From: Enterovirga sp.
Lineage (GTDB): Bacteria; Pseudomonadota; Alphaproteobacteria; Rhizobiales; Beijerinckiaceae
Direction of reading: 5' to 3'
Length of the DNA stretch: 36,233 nucleotides
Assembly: GCA_028290695.1 (NCBI GenBank)
Contig: JAQGJJ010000060.1
Location: 1-36,233 of the forward strand
Positions 18,970 to 28,439 of the stretch are shown here, piece by piece (the stretch's first letter is position 1; each line of letters starts with the position of its first letter). A program made the position numbers and the translations under genes. The notes beneath the pieces were generated by a model. It had not been told where the DNA came from. It saw only the letters and a program-made list of their open reading frames with translations, and made no database searches.

Positions 18970-20147
18970 CGCAGACCCCGAACGGCGGCCGCGGCGTCGA
19001 TGAAGCCGCGCGCCGCGGCGAACAGGGTCGGCTCCTCCAGGAGAAAGGCGTCGTGTCCCTTGTCGCTTTCGATCTCGACGAACCCGACCTGTCCGCCGCC
19101 GGCGTTCAGGGCGTGGACGAGCGCGCGCGATTCAACCGTCGGGAACAGCCAGTCCGAGGTGAACGACATCACGCAGAAGCGGGTCGGGGTTCCCTTGAAG
19201 GCCCGAGCCAGAACGCCGCCATGCTCCTCCGCGAGGTCGAAGTAATCCATCGCCCGCGTGACATAGAGATATGAGTTCGCGTCGAAGCGCTCGACGAAGG
19301 TCATGCCCTGGTAGCGAAGATAGCTCTCGATCTGGAAGTCGGCGTCGAACGAGAAGGTCGGCGCGTGCCGGTCCTGGAAGGTGCGGCCGAACTTTCGGTG
19401 CAGGGCCGGCTCGGACAGGTAGGTGATGTGTGCGCCCATGCGGGCGACCGCGAGCCCTTTCCGGGGCCGCACTCCCTCGTCGAGGTAGCGGCCGCGGCGC
19501 CAGTCCGGATCGGCCATGACGGCCTGGCGTCCGACCTCGTGGAAGGCGATGTTCTGCGCGGAATGGCGCGCCGCGGTCGCGATCGGCATTGCGGCGAAGA
19601 CGCGCTCCGGATAGGTCGCCGCCCATTGCAGCACCTGCATGCCGCCCATCGAGCCCCCGATGACGCAGAACAGGGACTGGATTCCGAGCCGGTCGATGAG
19701 CATCGCCTGCGCACGCACCATGTCGCGGATCGTGACGAGCGGAAAATCGAGCGCATAGGCGCGGCCCGTCGCCGGGTCGCTGGACGCCGGGCCCGTCGTG
19801 CCCATGCATCCGCCGATCACGTTGGCGCAGACAACGAAGAACCGGTTGGTGTCGATCGGGAGTCCCGGACCGACGAGCGACTGCCACCAGCCGGGCTTGC
19901 CCGTCACCGGATTGAGGCTGGCCACGTGCTGGTCGCCCGTGAGCGCATGGCAGACCAGCACCGCGTTGGATCGGTCCGCATTCAGCTCGCCATAGGTCTG
20001 GTAGGCGATCTGCCACGGGGCGAGGTCGACCCCCGCGTCGAGCCGCAGCGGCTCGTCCACGCCGAAGCGCGCCACGGGGCTCGTCGGCTCGTCGGCTTCC
20101 GACCTCCGTCCGGCCACCTTCAGGTCTATGACGTCATGCTCGGTCAT
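18966..20147 (-). CDS. metX: Homoserine O-acetyltransferase
   Basis: [34 protein letters not shown]...[38 protein letters not shown]...[17 protein letters not shown]. Confidence 0.96.
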   Translation of the reverse strand: MTEHDVIDLKVAGRRSEADEPTSPVARFGVDEPLRLDAGVDLAPWQIAYQTYGELNADRSNAVLVCHALTGDQHVASLNPVTGKPGWWQSLVGPGLPIDTNRFFVVCANVIGGCMGTTGPASSDPATGRAYALDFPLVTIRDMVRAQAMLIDRLGIQSLFCVIGGSMGGMQVLQWAATYPERVFAAMPIATAARHSAQNIAFHEVGRQAVMADPDWRRGRYLDEGVRPRKGLAVARMGAHITYLSEPALHRKFGRTFQDRHAPTFSFDADFQIESYLRYQGMTFVERFDANSYLYVTRAMDYFDLAEEHGGVLARAFKGTPTRFCVMSFTSDWLFPTVESRALVHALNAGGGQVGFVEIESDKGHDAFLLEEPTLFAAARGFIDAAAAVRGLR

Positions 20148-20194
20148 GATCGCGCGACCTCATGTCGTGATCGACGGCGCCAAGTCAACGAAGG

Positions 20195-20256
20195 CCGGCC
20201 GGTTGGCCGGGCGACCGCCCGCCCGTAAAGCGGGGTCGTGACCACGACGGGCGGGC
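20195..20256 (-). promoter_or_regulatory. Highly paired metX leader: 10-bp arm hairpin, nested palindrome and 6-bp hairpin
   Basis: gcccgcccgt (20217-20226) pairs with acgggcgggc (20247-20256); nested gtcgtg-ac-cacgac (20235-20248); ccggcc-ggtt-ggccgg (20195-20210). Confidence 0.4.
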
Positions 20257-20270
20257 CTGGAGAGGGTTTG

Positions 20271-21107
20271 ATGGACGCGAATGCCGGGGCTCCGACCCTC
20301 GCCGATCTCAGGCGCGAGATCGATCGGATCGACGAGGGGATGCACCGCCTCCTGATGGAGCGGGGCGACATCATCGACCGCCTGATCGCCACGAAAGGCA
20401 CGGCCCGATCGGGCGCCGCCTTCCGGCCCGACCGCGAGGCCTCGATGATGCGGGCCCTCGCGGAGCGGCACGCGGGGCTCCTGCCGCTCGACACCGCGGA
20501 GGGGATCTGGCGCGTCATCATCGCCACCTTCACCTACGTCCAGGCACCGTTCTCCGTGCATACCGACGTATCGGGAGGCGACGCGCCGATGCGCGATTCG
20601 GCCCGCTTCCATTTCGGCTTCACGGTGCCCTATCGGCCCCAGCCGGATGCGCGGGCCGTGATCGACGCGGTCGCGGCGTCGCGGGGCGATCTCGGCCTCG
20701 TGCGGCTCGACCAGGGGGCGACCGCGGGAGCCTGGTGGCGGCGTCTCGAGGCGCCCGACGGTCCCAAGGTGATCGCCCGGCTGCCCTTCATCGAGCGCCC
20801 GGGCCATCCGGCCGGCACACCGGTCCTGGTCGTGTCGCGCCCGCTCGAAACCCCCGGCGCCCGCGAGGTGCTGCTGTACTCGGCCCGGCTGGAGCGTTGG
20901 ACGCGCAGCGCCGCCGAGGGGCTGGACGCGATCGGCGGCGAGGCGATCGGCAGCGCCGGGGAGGCGCAAGGCCTGACCGCCCTCGTGGCCGTTCCGGCCG
21001 CGACCGAGCGCGCAGCCCTGGAGGCGGCGCTCGCCCCCGCAGGCCTCGCGCGTTCGGGCCCGGTGGAGGTCGGTGCGCACGCGGCCCGGTTCCGGTTCGC
21101 CGGCTAG
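20271..21107 (+). CDS. Chorismate mutase (AroQ-type domain with C-terminal extension)
   Basis: TLADLRREIDRIDEGMHRLLMERGDIIDRLIATKG...FRPDREASMMRALAERHAGLLPLDTAEGIWRVIIATFTYVQ; ATG at 20271 preferred. Confidence 0.9.
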   Translation: MDANAGAPTLADLRREIDRIDEGMHRLLMERGDIIDRLIATKGTARSGAAFRPDREASMMRALAERHAGLLPLDTAEGIWRVIIATFTYVQAPFSVHTDVSGGDAPMRDSARFHFGFTVPYRPQPDARAVIDAVAASRGDLGLVRLDQGATAGAWWRRLEAPDGPKVIARLPFIERPGHPAGTPVLVVSRPLETPGAREVLLYSARLERWTRSAAEGLDAIGGEAIGSAGEAQGLTALVAVPAATERAALEAALAPAGLARSGPVEVGAHAARFRFAG

Positions 21108-21129
21108 TGCCGCGACGCCGGACCGCTGG

Positions 21130-22377
21130 TCACTCCCCCGCCCGGCGCGCGAGCACGACCATCGCCGCAAGCGCGACGAGGGACGCCGCGATGCCGAGCA
21201 GCATGGCGGTGCCCGAATCGGCGGTCTGCCTGACCCAGGCGAACGCGAAGGGAGACGCTGCGAAGGCCGCATTCTGCGGCGCGCCGAGCCAGCCGGCGAT
21301 CCTCGCATAACGCTGGCGTCCGAAGAGGCGGAGCGGCGAGATCGCGCGCACGATCGAGGTCAGGCCCGCCGCCATTCCGAACACCAGCGAGAACACCAGG
21401 GCACCGGCGAGCGTGCCGCCCCAGACGTAGAGCACCGCGAGCGCGCAGGGGATCATCATCAGGGAGATGACGCCCAGCCTGAGGATGCTGAGACGGCTGC
21501 CGAAGAAGATTTCCACCGCCCGGGCGACGATCTGCGCCGGTCCGAACAGCGCTCCGATCAGCACCGCCTGCTTGGTCGAATGACCGAGGTCCTGGAGCAT
21601 GGCGATCAGCTGGAGCGGTATGCCCCAGGTCGCGAATCCGGCGACGGAGAGCGCGATCGCGGCAAGCGGGAAGGCGCCCCGGATCGGGCGTGGCGGCTCG
21701 TCCCCGGTCTCCAGATCGGCCGCCGGGCCAGGCCCCTCCGTGCTGTCCGGCACGCTCGGCCGCCGGCCCGGCACGATCAGCCAATGGATCGGCGCGCACA
21801 CGAACACGTGGACCGCCGCGAAGATTGTCAGGGTTCCGCGCCAGCCGACGAGGCTCTCGAGCCAGATCATCATCGGCCAGGACACGGTGGAGGCCATCCC
21901 TCCGAACAGCAGCAGGAGGGCGAGCGCCCGCCGGGCCCGGCCCGGAGCGAACTGCACGATCGCCGTGGACGCGGCCTGGCCCATCCCGAACGGGAAGGCG
22001 ATTCCGATGAGGATCCAGGCGGCGAAGAACTGCACGGGTCCGGTCGCCCGCGACAGGACCATGAGCCCGATCCCGATCAGGATCGACCCGAGCACCATCC
22101 AGGACCGCGCCGGGTTTCTGTCGAGGATGCGGCCGGCCACCGGGGCCGCGAGCGCACCGACCAGCAGCATCAGGCTGAGTCCGCCGAACACGGCATCGAC
22201 GGCGAGTCCGGTCGCGGCGGCCATGTCGGCCGCGAGCACCGCCGGCAGATAGAAGGTCGTGCCCCAGGCGAGAAGTTGGGTGGAGGCGAGCGTTCCAATC
22301 ACGCGCGGGAGAGCGTCTCGCTCCCCAGTCGGCCTCGCCACTTGCTCGAGCTCCCCAACGTTGAGCGCCACTCGCAT
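21130..22377 (-). CDS. MFS transporter
   Basis: ~12 hydrophobic segments; [30 protein letters not shown]...[30 protein letters not shown]. Confidence 0.88.
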   Translation of the reverse strand: MRVALNVGELEQVARPTGERDALPRVIGTLASTQLLAWGTTFYLPAVLAADMAAATGLAVDAVFGGLSLMLLVGALAAPVAGRILDRNPARSWMVLGSILIGIGLMVLSRATGPVQFFAAWILIGIAFPFGMGQAASTAIVQFAPGRARRALALLLLFGGMASTVSWPMMIWLESLVGWRGTLTIFAAVHVFVCAPIHWLIVPGRRPSVPDSTEGPGPAADLETGDEPPRPIRGAFPLAAIALSVAGFATWGIPLQLIAMLQDLGHSTKQAVLIGALFGPAQIVARAVEIFFGSRLSILRLGVISLMMIPCALAVLYVWGGTLAGALVFSLVFGMAAGLTSIVRAISPLRLFGRQRYARIAGWLGAPQNAAFAASPFAFAWVRQTADSGTAMLLGIAASLVALAAMVVLARRAGE

Positions 22378-22502
22378 GCGCGGGGGAAGCGATCAAGCGA
22401 GGTCGAGGCGCCGCACTCCCCGGGTGGGCGTGCGCGCTTTGCACGTGCCATCGGCTGCTGCTTCGGATAAGGGCCGGGTCCCGTGCTCGAAGCGTCCCGG
22501 CC

Positions 22503-23624
22503 ATGACCCCACCCCCAGGCAGCCTGCCCACCCCGCGCGCAGGCGTTCTCGACATCTCCGCCTATGTTCCGGGCCGCGACCACGTGGACGGCGTCGAGAA
22601 GGTCTACAAGCTTTCCTCCAACGAGACCCCGCTCGGACCCTCGCCGAAGGCGGTCGCGGCCTTCCGGGCCGCCTCGGCCGCGCTCGAGATCTATCCCGAC
22701 GGCGGCGCGACCGCCCTTCGCCAGGCCATCGCTGCGAAATATGGGCTCGACCCCGACCGGATCGTCTGCGGCACGGGCTCGGACGAGATCCTGTCCCTCC
22801 TGACGCACGCCTATGTCGGACCGGGCGACGAGGGGCTGTTCAGCCGGCACGGCTTCCTGGTTTACAAGATCAACATCACGGCCGCCGGCGGCACGCCGGT
22901 GGTCGCGGACGAGACGGACCTCACGGCGTCTGTCGACGCGATCCTGGCCAAGGTCACGCCGCGGACGAAGATCGTCTTCTTGGCGAACCCGAACAACCCG
23001 ACCGGCACCTACCTCCCGTTCGACGAGGTCCGGCGGCTCCATGCCGGCCTGCCCTCGAGCGTTCTCCTCGTTCTCGACGCGGCGTATGCCGAATACGTCC
23101 GCCGCAACGACTACGCCTCCGGGCTCGAACTCGCGCTCTCGGCGGACAACGTCGTGATGGTCCGGACGTTCTCGAAGATCTACGGGCTCGCGGGGCTCCG
23201 GATCGGCTGGCTCGTCGGTCCGCCCCATGTGGTTGACGCGCTGAACCGCATCCGTGGGCCGTTCAACGTCAACGCGCCCGCCATCGCGGCCGGGGCGGCC
23301 GCAATCGCGGACGATGCCCACGTGGCGGCCGCGCTCGCCCACAACGACGAATGGCTGCCCCGCCTGACGGCCTCCCTCGAAGGCTTGGGCCTGACGGTGA
23401 CGCCGAGCGTCGGCAACTTCCTCCTCATCCATTTCCCGTCGGACCCGGGCAGAACGGCCAAGGAGGCCGATGCCTTTCTGGGGCGGCGCGGGCTGATCCT
23501 GCGCGCGGTGGGCGCCTACGGATTGCCGAACGCCCTGCGCATGACGATCGGACCCGCGGAGGCGAACGAGCTCGTGGTCGCCGCGCTGGCCGAGTTCATG
23601 GGCAGGTCCCCCGCACATGCCTGA
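22503..23624 (+). CDS. hisC: Histidinol-phosphate aminotransferase
   Basis: [25 protein letters not shown]...[18 protein letters not shown]...[22 protein letters not shown]. Confidence 0.95.
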   Translation: MTPPPGSLPTPRAGVLDISAYVPGRDHVDGVEKVYKLSSNETPLGPSPKAVAAFRAASAALEIYPDGGATALRQAIAAKYGLDPDRIVCGTGSDEILSLLTHAYVGPGDEGLFSRHGFLVYKINITAAGGTPVVADETDLTASVDAILAKVTPRTKIVFLANPNNPTGTYLPFDEVRRLHAGLPSSVLLVLDAAYAEYVRRNDYASGLELALSADNVVMVRTFSKIYGLAGLRIGWLVGPPHVVDALNRIRGPFNVNAPAIAAGAAAIADDAHVAAALAHNDEWLPRLTASLEGLGLTVTPSVGNFLLIHFPSDPGRTAKEADAFLGRRGLILRAVGAYGLPNALRMTIGPAEANELVVAALAEFMGRSPAHA

Positions 23625-24582
23625 CGGAACCGGAGCGGCACTCGGGCCGCCCGTCGCGACGCCGATCGTCGGGCGCCTCGCGCTGGTCGGGCTCGGGCTT
23701 GTCGGCTCATCGATCGCCCGCGCCGCGAAGCTGCGGCGGCTCGCCGGAACCCTGGTCGCCATCGACCGGGACCCCGAGGTCGTGGCGCGCGTCCGCGACC
23801 TCGGCATCGCGGACGAGGCCACGACGGACATGCTGGCCGGCATCCGTGGGGCGGACCTCGTCATCCTGTGCATCCCGGTGGGAGCCTTCGGAGCCGTCGC
23901 GCAGACGATCGCGGGCGCGCTCAAGCCCGGCGCGATCGTGTCCGATACGGGCTCGGTGAAGGGTTCGGTCGTCACCCAGGTCGCGCCCCACCTCCCGGAC
24001 GGCGTCCACCTCGTTCCGGCCCACCCGGTGGCCGGCACCGAATATTCCGGCCCGGACGCCGGCTTCGCGACCCTGTTCCGCGAGCGCTGGTGCATCCTCA
24101 CGCCGCCCGAGGGCACGGACCCGGCGGCGGTCGAGACCGTGTCGGCGCTGTGGACCGCAATGGGCGCCAACGTCGAGATCATGACGCCGGAGCACCACGA
24201 CCTCGTTCTCGCCATCACGAGCCACGTCCCGCACCTGATCGCCTACAACATCGTCGGCACGGCGGCGGACCTGGAAACGGTCACCCAGGGCGAGGTGATC
24301 AAGTTCTCGGCCGGCGGGTTCCGGGATTTCACCCGCATCGCGGCCTCCGACCCGACGATGTGGCGCGACATATTCCTGCACAACAAGCCGGCCGTGCTCG
24401 AGATGCTCGGACGGCTGAACGAGGACATCGCGATCCTGGCCCGCGCCATCCGGTGGGGCGACGGGGACGCGCTCTTCGACCTGTTCACCCGCACCCGCGC
24501 GATCCGACGGGGCATCATCTCGCAGGGCCAGGAGACGGCCGAGCCCGATTTCGGGCGCCGCCGCGAGGATCCGGCGGCCTAG
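23617..24582 (+). CDS. tyrC: Prephenate/arogenate dehydrogenase
   Basis: [35 protein letters not shown]...[10 protein letters not shown]...[35 protein letters not shown]; overlaps hisC by 8 nt. Confidence 0.93.
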   Translation: MPDGTGAALGPPVATPIVGRLALVGLGLVGSSIARAAKLRRLAGTLVAIDRDPEVVARVRDLGIADEATTDMLAGIRGADLVILCIPVGAFGAVAQTIAGALKPGAIVSDTGSVKGSVVTQVAPHLPDGVHLVPAHPVAGTEYSGPDAGFATLFRERWCILTPPEGTDPAAVETVSALWTAMGANVEIMTPEHHDLVLAITSHVPHLIAYNIVGTAADLETVTQGEVIKFSAGGFRDFTRIAASDPTMWRDIFLHNKPAVLEMLGRLNEDIAILARAIRWGDGDALFDLFTRTRAIRRGIISQGQETAEPDFGRRREDPAA

Positions 24583-24683
24583 CCGGACGGCGCGGCCCCC
24601 GCCTTCCACGGACCCGGGCAGGATTCCGGCGGGGACTCGGCCTGATTCACCTCCCGTCAGCGAATGCTTCCTAACGTCGCGGG

Positions 24684-26282
24684 ATGCGCGAACAGCGGCC
24701 CGCCTCCCCTCCCAGCTGGGCTCGTTTCTGGAGTTTCGTCATCCGTAACCGTGTCACCCTGCAGGACCTGTCCTTTGTCGCCTTGGCCGTTCTCGGGGCC
24801 GTCTATGCCTGCCTCGAGGTGGACGTCTTTGTCGGGCTCGGGGGCGCTGCGGCCCGACAGATCGAACACGACGAGCTGCCGCTCATCGGCGCCGTTCTGG
24901 TTGTCGGCCTGCTCATCTTCGCCTGGCAGCGCCTGCGCGAGGTGAAACGGGAGACGCGCCGCCGAACGGCCGCCGAACGGCATGTCCGCAAGCTCGCCTT
25001 CCGGGATCCGCTGACCGACCTTCCCAACCGGCGCCAGTTCAACGACGCGCTCAGGGCCGCACTCGGCGCGCCGCCGCGCCAGAGCGCCGCCCACGCCCTC
25101 CTGATGCTGGACCTGAACGGCTTCAAGCAGGTCAACGACGTGCACGGCCATCCGGCCGGGGACGAATTGCTGGTCGTCGTGGCGCAGCGGCTCCTGGCGG
25201 CCGTGCGGGACGGCGATCTCGTCGTGCGGCTCGGCGGTGACGAGTTCGCGGTCATCGCCGAGCACCTGACCGGGCCCGAAGCCGCCACCGGCCTCGCGCT
25301 GCGGATCATCGACTCGATCTCGAAGCCGGCCACGATCGCCTCCGTGCAGATCGAGGTGAGCACGGGCGTCGGCATCTGCCTGTTTCCGTTCGCCGGAGCG
25401 AGCGCCGAGGAGGTGATGCGGCGCGCCGATGTCGCGCTGTACCGCGCCAAGGCCGACCGGAAGTCGTCGCTGCGCTTCTTCGACGCCGAGATGGACCGGC
25501 ACGTGCGCGAGCGCGAATACCTGGAGCGGGAATTGAAGGCGGCGATCGCGCTGGGCGAGATCACGCCTCATTTCCAGCCGCTGGTGGACCTCCGCACGAA
25601 GGCCATCATCGGCTTCGAGGCGCTCGCCCGCTGGCCGCACCGCGAACTCGGCGACATCTCGCCGGAGCGGTTCATTCCGGTCGCTGAGGATACGGGGCTG
25701 ATCCAGGAGCTCTCCGAATCGCTGCTCGAGGCCGCCTGCCGGGCCGCCCTCGACTGGCCTGCCGCCGTGACGCTCGCCTTCAACATCTCGCCCGCCCAGC
25801 TCCGGGACCCGACGCTCGGCTTGCGCATCCTGTCGATCCTGGGGCGCGTCGGCCTCCAGCCGCAGAGGCTCGAGGTCGAGATCACCGAAAGCGCGCTCGT
25901 GCGCGACATGGAGGCCGCCAGAACGGTGCTGACATCGCTGCGCGCGGCCGGCGTCCGCATTGCCCTCGACGATTTCGGCACGGGCTATTCGAGCCTCTAC
26001 CACCTGCGGAACTTCAAGCTCGACAAGATCAAGATCGACCGGAGTTTCGTGTCGAACATGGGTACCGAGCGCGAGAGCGCCGAGATCGTGAGCGCGCTGG
26101 TGGGGCTCGGGCTCGGCCTCGGGCTGACCATCACGGCCGAGGGCGTGGAGGGCACCGACCAGGAGGACGACCTCATGGCGCGCGGCTGCCAGCAGGGCCA
26201 GGGCTTCCTCTTCAGCGAAGCGCTCCCGGCTGCGGGAGCGGTGGCGCTTCTGCGCGACGAGGCGATTCGCCAGTGCGCCTGA
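24684..26282 (+). CDS. Bifunctional diguanylate cyclase/phosphodiesterase (GGDEF-EAL)
   Basis: RDPLTDLPNRRQFNDAL...RDGDLVVRLGGDEFAVI; EAL motifs FEALARW, NISPAQLRD, EITES, ALDDFGTGYSSL, KIDRSFV. Confidence 0.96.
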   Translation: MREQRPASPPSWARFWSFVIRNRVTLQDLSFVALAVLGAVYACLEVDVFVGLGGAAARQIEHDELPLIGAVLVVGLLIFAWQRLREVKRETRRRTAAERHVRKLAFRDPLTDLPNRRQFNDALRAALGAPPRQSAAHALLMLDLNGFKQVNDVHGHPAGDELLVVVAQRLLAAVRDGDLVVRLGGDEFAVIAEHLTGPEAATGLALRIIDSISKPATIASVQIEVSTGVGICLFPFAGASAEEVMRRADVALYRAKADRKSSLRFFDAEMDRHVREREYLERELKAAIALGEITPHFQPLVDLRTKAIIGFEALARWPHRELGDISPERFIPVAEDTGLIQELSESLLEAACRAALDWPAAVTLAFNISPAQLRDPTLGLRILSILGRVGLQPQRLEVEITESALVRDMEAARTVLTSLRAAGVRIALDDFGTGYSSLYHLRNFKLDKIKIDRSFVSNMGTERESAEIVSALVGLGLGLGLTITAEGVEGTDQEDDLMARGCQQGQGFLFSEALPAAGAVALLRDEAIRQCA

Positions 26283-26284
26283 TC

Positions 26285-27349
26285 TCAGTAGAGCGCCGGT
26301 ATCCGGACGCCCGGAATCGGCAGCGGCCCCAGGAACAGGCGCCCGCCTTCGATGCGCACGGTCGGGAGCGGGCGCAGCGGCGGGCCGCCCGACGACGCCC
26401 CCGCCTGCGGCTGACGTATCTCGGCCGGAGAGGACGCGCCGAGCAGCGCGCCGAGCAGGTTGCCGGCGAGGCCGCCTTTTCCGCCGATCAACCCGCCGAG
26501 AACGCCCTCGAGCCCGACGGCCGCCAGGTCGAGCTGCGCTCGGGGCCGATGCTGCTCGTCGACGGCGAGCGTCCCTTTTCCGGCGATGCGACGGGGTCCC
26601 TTCGCCAGGGACAGGCGCTGGAACGCGACCTGTCCGCCCGCCGCCCGCCAGCGCTCGAGCTCGCCCCAGAGGGGCCGGGCCGGGAGATCGTGGGCTTGCG
26701 ACACCGTCGCCACGAGGTCGATGTCGGTCGGCTCCGTCCCGCCGATCATCCCGTCCAGGCCCGGTACGATCGCGGCCGAGGCCGTCAGCGCGAAGTCGGC
26801 GGTCGTCGGGTCGGACGGATCCGGCCTGAGATGCGTCTCGAGCTGCCCCGCGGAGAGGTCGACCGTGCCGGTCCCGGGCGCGACGATCCGGACCCGGGGC
26901 GCTCGCGCCACGATCGCGGCGCGCCGCGCGCCGGTCGTCACGACGCTTGCCTGGAGAAGCTCCCACTCCCCGGTGACGTCGTCGCCGGCCGCGGTGGTGA
27001 CCTTCAGCGGGCCGGCGGCTTCGGCGATCAGGTGGGACGGGTTGTGGATCTGCGCCACCACGAGCAGGCGGCCGAGTTGGGCCACGACGTCCGGCCGGCG
27101 GAGCGAGAGGCTCGAACAGGCGAGCTCGATCCGGAACGGGTAGCCGCCGACCGTCCGGTCCGGGCACGACCATTGCCGCCCGACCGCGGCCTCCGCCGCG
27201 ACCCACTGGTCGAGGCCGGCCACCACGCGGTCCCGCATGACGAACCAGCCGACCGACCAGGCCACCGCCAGGGCGCCGAGGAGGAGGAAGGGCCCGTAGA
27301 GCCGCAGCCGGCTCGGGCGGCGGGGGAATGTCGAGGCTTGCGCCGGCAA
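26285..27349 (-). CDS. DUF2125 domain-containing protein
   Basis: N-terminal TM then GWFVMRDRVVAGLDQWVAAEAAVGRQWSCPDRTVGGYPFRIELACSSLSLRRPD, characteristic of DUF2125. Confidence 0.85.
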   Translation of the reverse strand: MPAQASTFPRRPSRLRLYGPFLLLGALAVAWSVGWFVMRDRVVAGLDQWVAAEAAVGRQWSCPDRTVGGYPFRIELACSSLSLRRPDVVAQLGRLLVVAQIHNPSHLIAEAAGPLKVTTAAGDDVTGEWELLQASVVTTGARRAAIVARAPRVRIVAPGTGTVDLSAGQLETHLRPDPSDPTTADFALTASAAIVPGLDGMIGGTEPTDIDLVATVSQAHDLPARPLWGELERWRAAGGQVAFQRLSLAKGPRRIAGKGTLAVDEQHRPRAQLDLAAVGLEGVLGGLIGGKGGLAGNLLGALLGASSPAEIRQPQAGASSGGPPLRPLPTVRIEGGRLFLGPLPIPGVRIPALY

Positions 27350-27434
27350 AGGTCGGCTCTCCTGTTGATGCGGAGCGCGGATGTTGCTAGCGCCGCGCCT
27401 CCTGCGGGCCGAAGGCGCGCGATCGGCACCTCCG

Positions 27435-28028
27435 ATGACGGCTGAAAGCGGCGATCTTTGGGTCTTCGGCTACGGCTCGCTGATGTGGCGCCCCGGCTTT
27501 CCCTTCCGCGAGCGCAGCCTTGCGACCCTGCACGGCTACCACCGCTCCCTGTGCATCTTCTCGCACGTGCATCGCGGCACGCCCGAGGCCCCAGGCCTCG
27601 TGCTCGGCCTCGATCGGGGCGGACGCTGCCGCGGTGTCGCCTTCGCGGTGGAGCCGGAGCATGCGGACGGGACGATCGCCTATCTGCGCGAGCGGGAGCA
27701 GGCCACGTCCGTGTATCTGGAGCGGCACGTCCCGATCCGGCTCGCGGATGGACGCGCGGTGAAGGCCGTGACCTACGTGGCGGACCGGAACCACCCCCAA
27801 TATGCCGGGCGGCTGCCGACCGAGGACCTGCTGCACCTCGTCAATCAAGGCGTGGGCATCTCGGGCGCCAATCCGGACTACGTCACCGCCACCCACCAGC
27901 ATCTCGCCGAGATGGGCGTCAGCGACCCGGTGCTGGCCGCCATCGCCGAACGGCTCGCTCAGGCGGCCGATCCGACCAGATCCGCCACCACGGCCAGCCG
28001 TTCGGCCTCGTTGTCCGCCAGGCGGTGA
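27435..28028 (+). CDS. Gamma-glutamylcyclotransferase (ChaC family)
   Basis: DLWVFGYGSLMWRPGFPFRERSLATLHGYHRSLCIFSHVHRGTPEAPGLVLGLDRGGRCRGVAFAV. Confidence 0.93.
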   Translation: MTAESGDLWVFGYGSLMWRPGFPFRERSLATLHGYHRSLCIFSHVHRGTPEAPGLVLGLDRGGRCRGVAFAVEPEHADGTIAYLREREQATSVYLERHVPIRLADGRAVKAVTYVADRNHPQYAGRLPTEDLLHLVNQGVGISGANPDYVTATHQHLAEMGVSDPVLAAIAERLAQAADPTRSATTASRSASLSARR

Positions 28029-28384
28029 ACATGCAGCTCGGTCGCGCCGCCGCCGCGCACCGCGGCGAGCCACGACGAACGGTCGCGCCGCGAGCTACGC
28101 GACCCGGGCGCCGCCGCGCCCACGAGTTCCGCCACCCCGTCCCGGCTGCGCTGCACGGCGAGCACGACCGCCTCCGTCAGGTCCGCCAGGTCCGGCTCCG
28201 AGGCCGCATGGACGCCGACGACATAGCGTCGTCCCGACCGCCCGCGCCATGACGTGAGCGCCGGCGGCTCGCGCAAGCCGGCCGTCGCCCGCAGCCGCTC
28301 TTCGCAGACCAGCGCGCGGCCCAGCCGCTCGGTCCGCTTCTCGCGCATTCCTGCCCAGGACGGGATACGGCAGATGTTCGTCAT
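27959..28384 (-). CDS. Uncharacterised 141-aa protein, predicted SOS-regulated
   Basis: MTNICRIPSWAGMREKRTERLGRALVCEERLRATAGLREPPALTSWRGRSGRRYVVGVHAASEPDLADLTEAVVLAVQRSRDG...ATELHVHRLADNEAERLAVVADL; protein-like composition; two LexA-type boxes upstream. Alternative start 28348. Confidence 0.7.
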   Translation of the reverse strand: MTNICRIPSWAGMREKRTERLGRALVCEERLRATAGLREPPALTSWRGRSGRRYVVGVHAASEPDLADLTEAVVLAVQRSRDGVAELVGAAAPGSRSSRRDRSSWLAAVRGGGATELHVHRLADNEAERLAVVADLVGSAA

Positions 28385-28390
28385 TTGTTC
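28376..28390. promoter_or_regulatory. LexA (SOS) box, alphaproteobacterial type GTTC-N7-GTTC
   Basis: gttc gtcattt gttc. Confidence 0.7.
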
Positions 28391-28424
28391 TCAATGACGA
28401 CATCCAGGTGCGAAGTCAACCGGT

Positions 28425-28439
28425 GTTCCTCAGATGTTC
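28425..28439. promoter_or_regulatory. Second LexA (SOS) box, GTTC-N7-GTTC
   Basis: gttc ctcagat gttc, 49 bp from the first box. Confidence 0.7.

Noticed and set aside
20148-20270. SAM-II riboswitch upstream of metX
   Set aside because: The expected pseudoknot consensus could not be aligned; kept only as an unexplained structured leader.
24597-24634. 7-bp inverted repeat ccccgcc/ggcgggg after tyrC as terminator
   Set aside because: 24-nt loop and no U-tract; plausible by chance in such GC-rich DNA.
24657-27206. 849-aa minus-strand ORF, the longest in the track
   Set aside because: Antisense to GGDEF-EAL and out of frame with DUF2125; Arg/Gly/Pro-rich translation without domain signals. Shadow of high GC at third codon positions.
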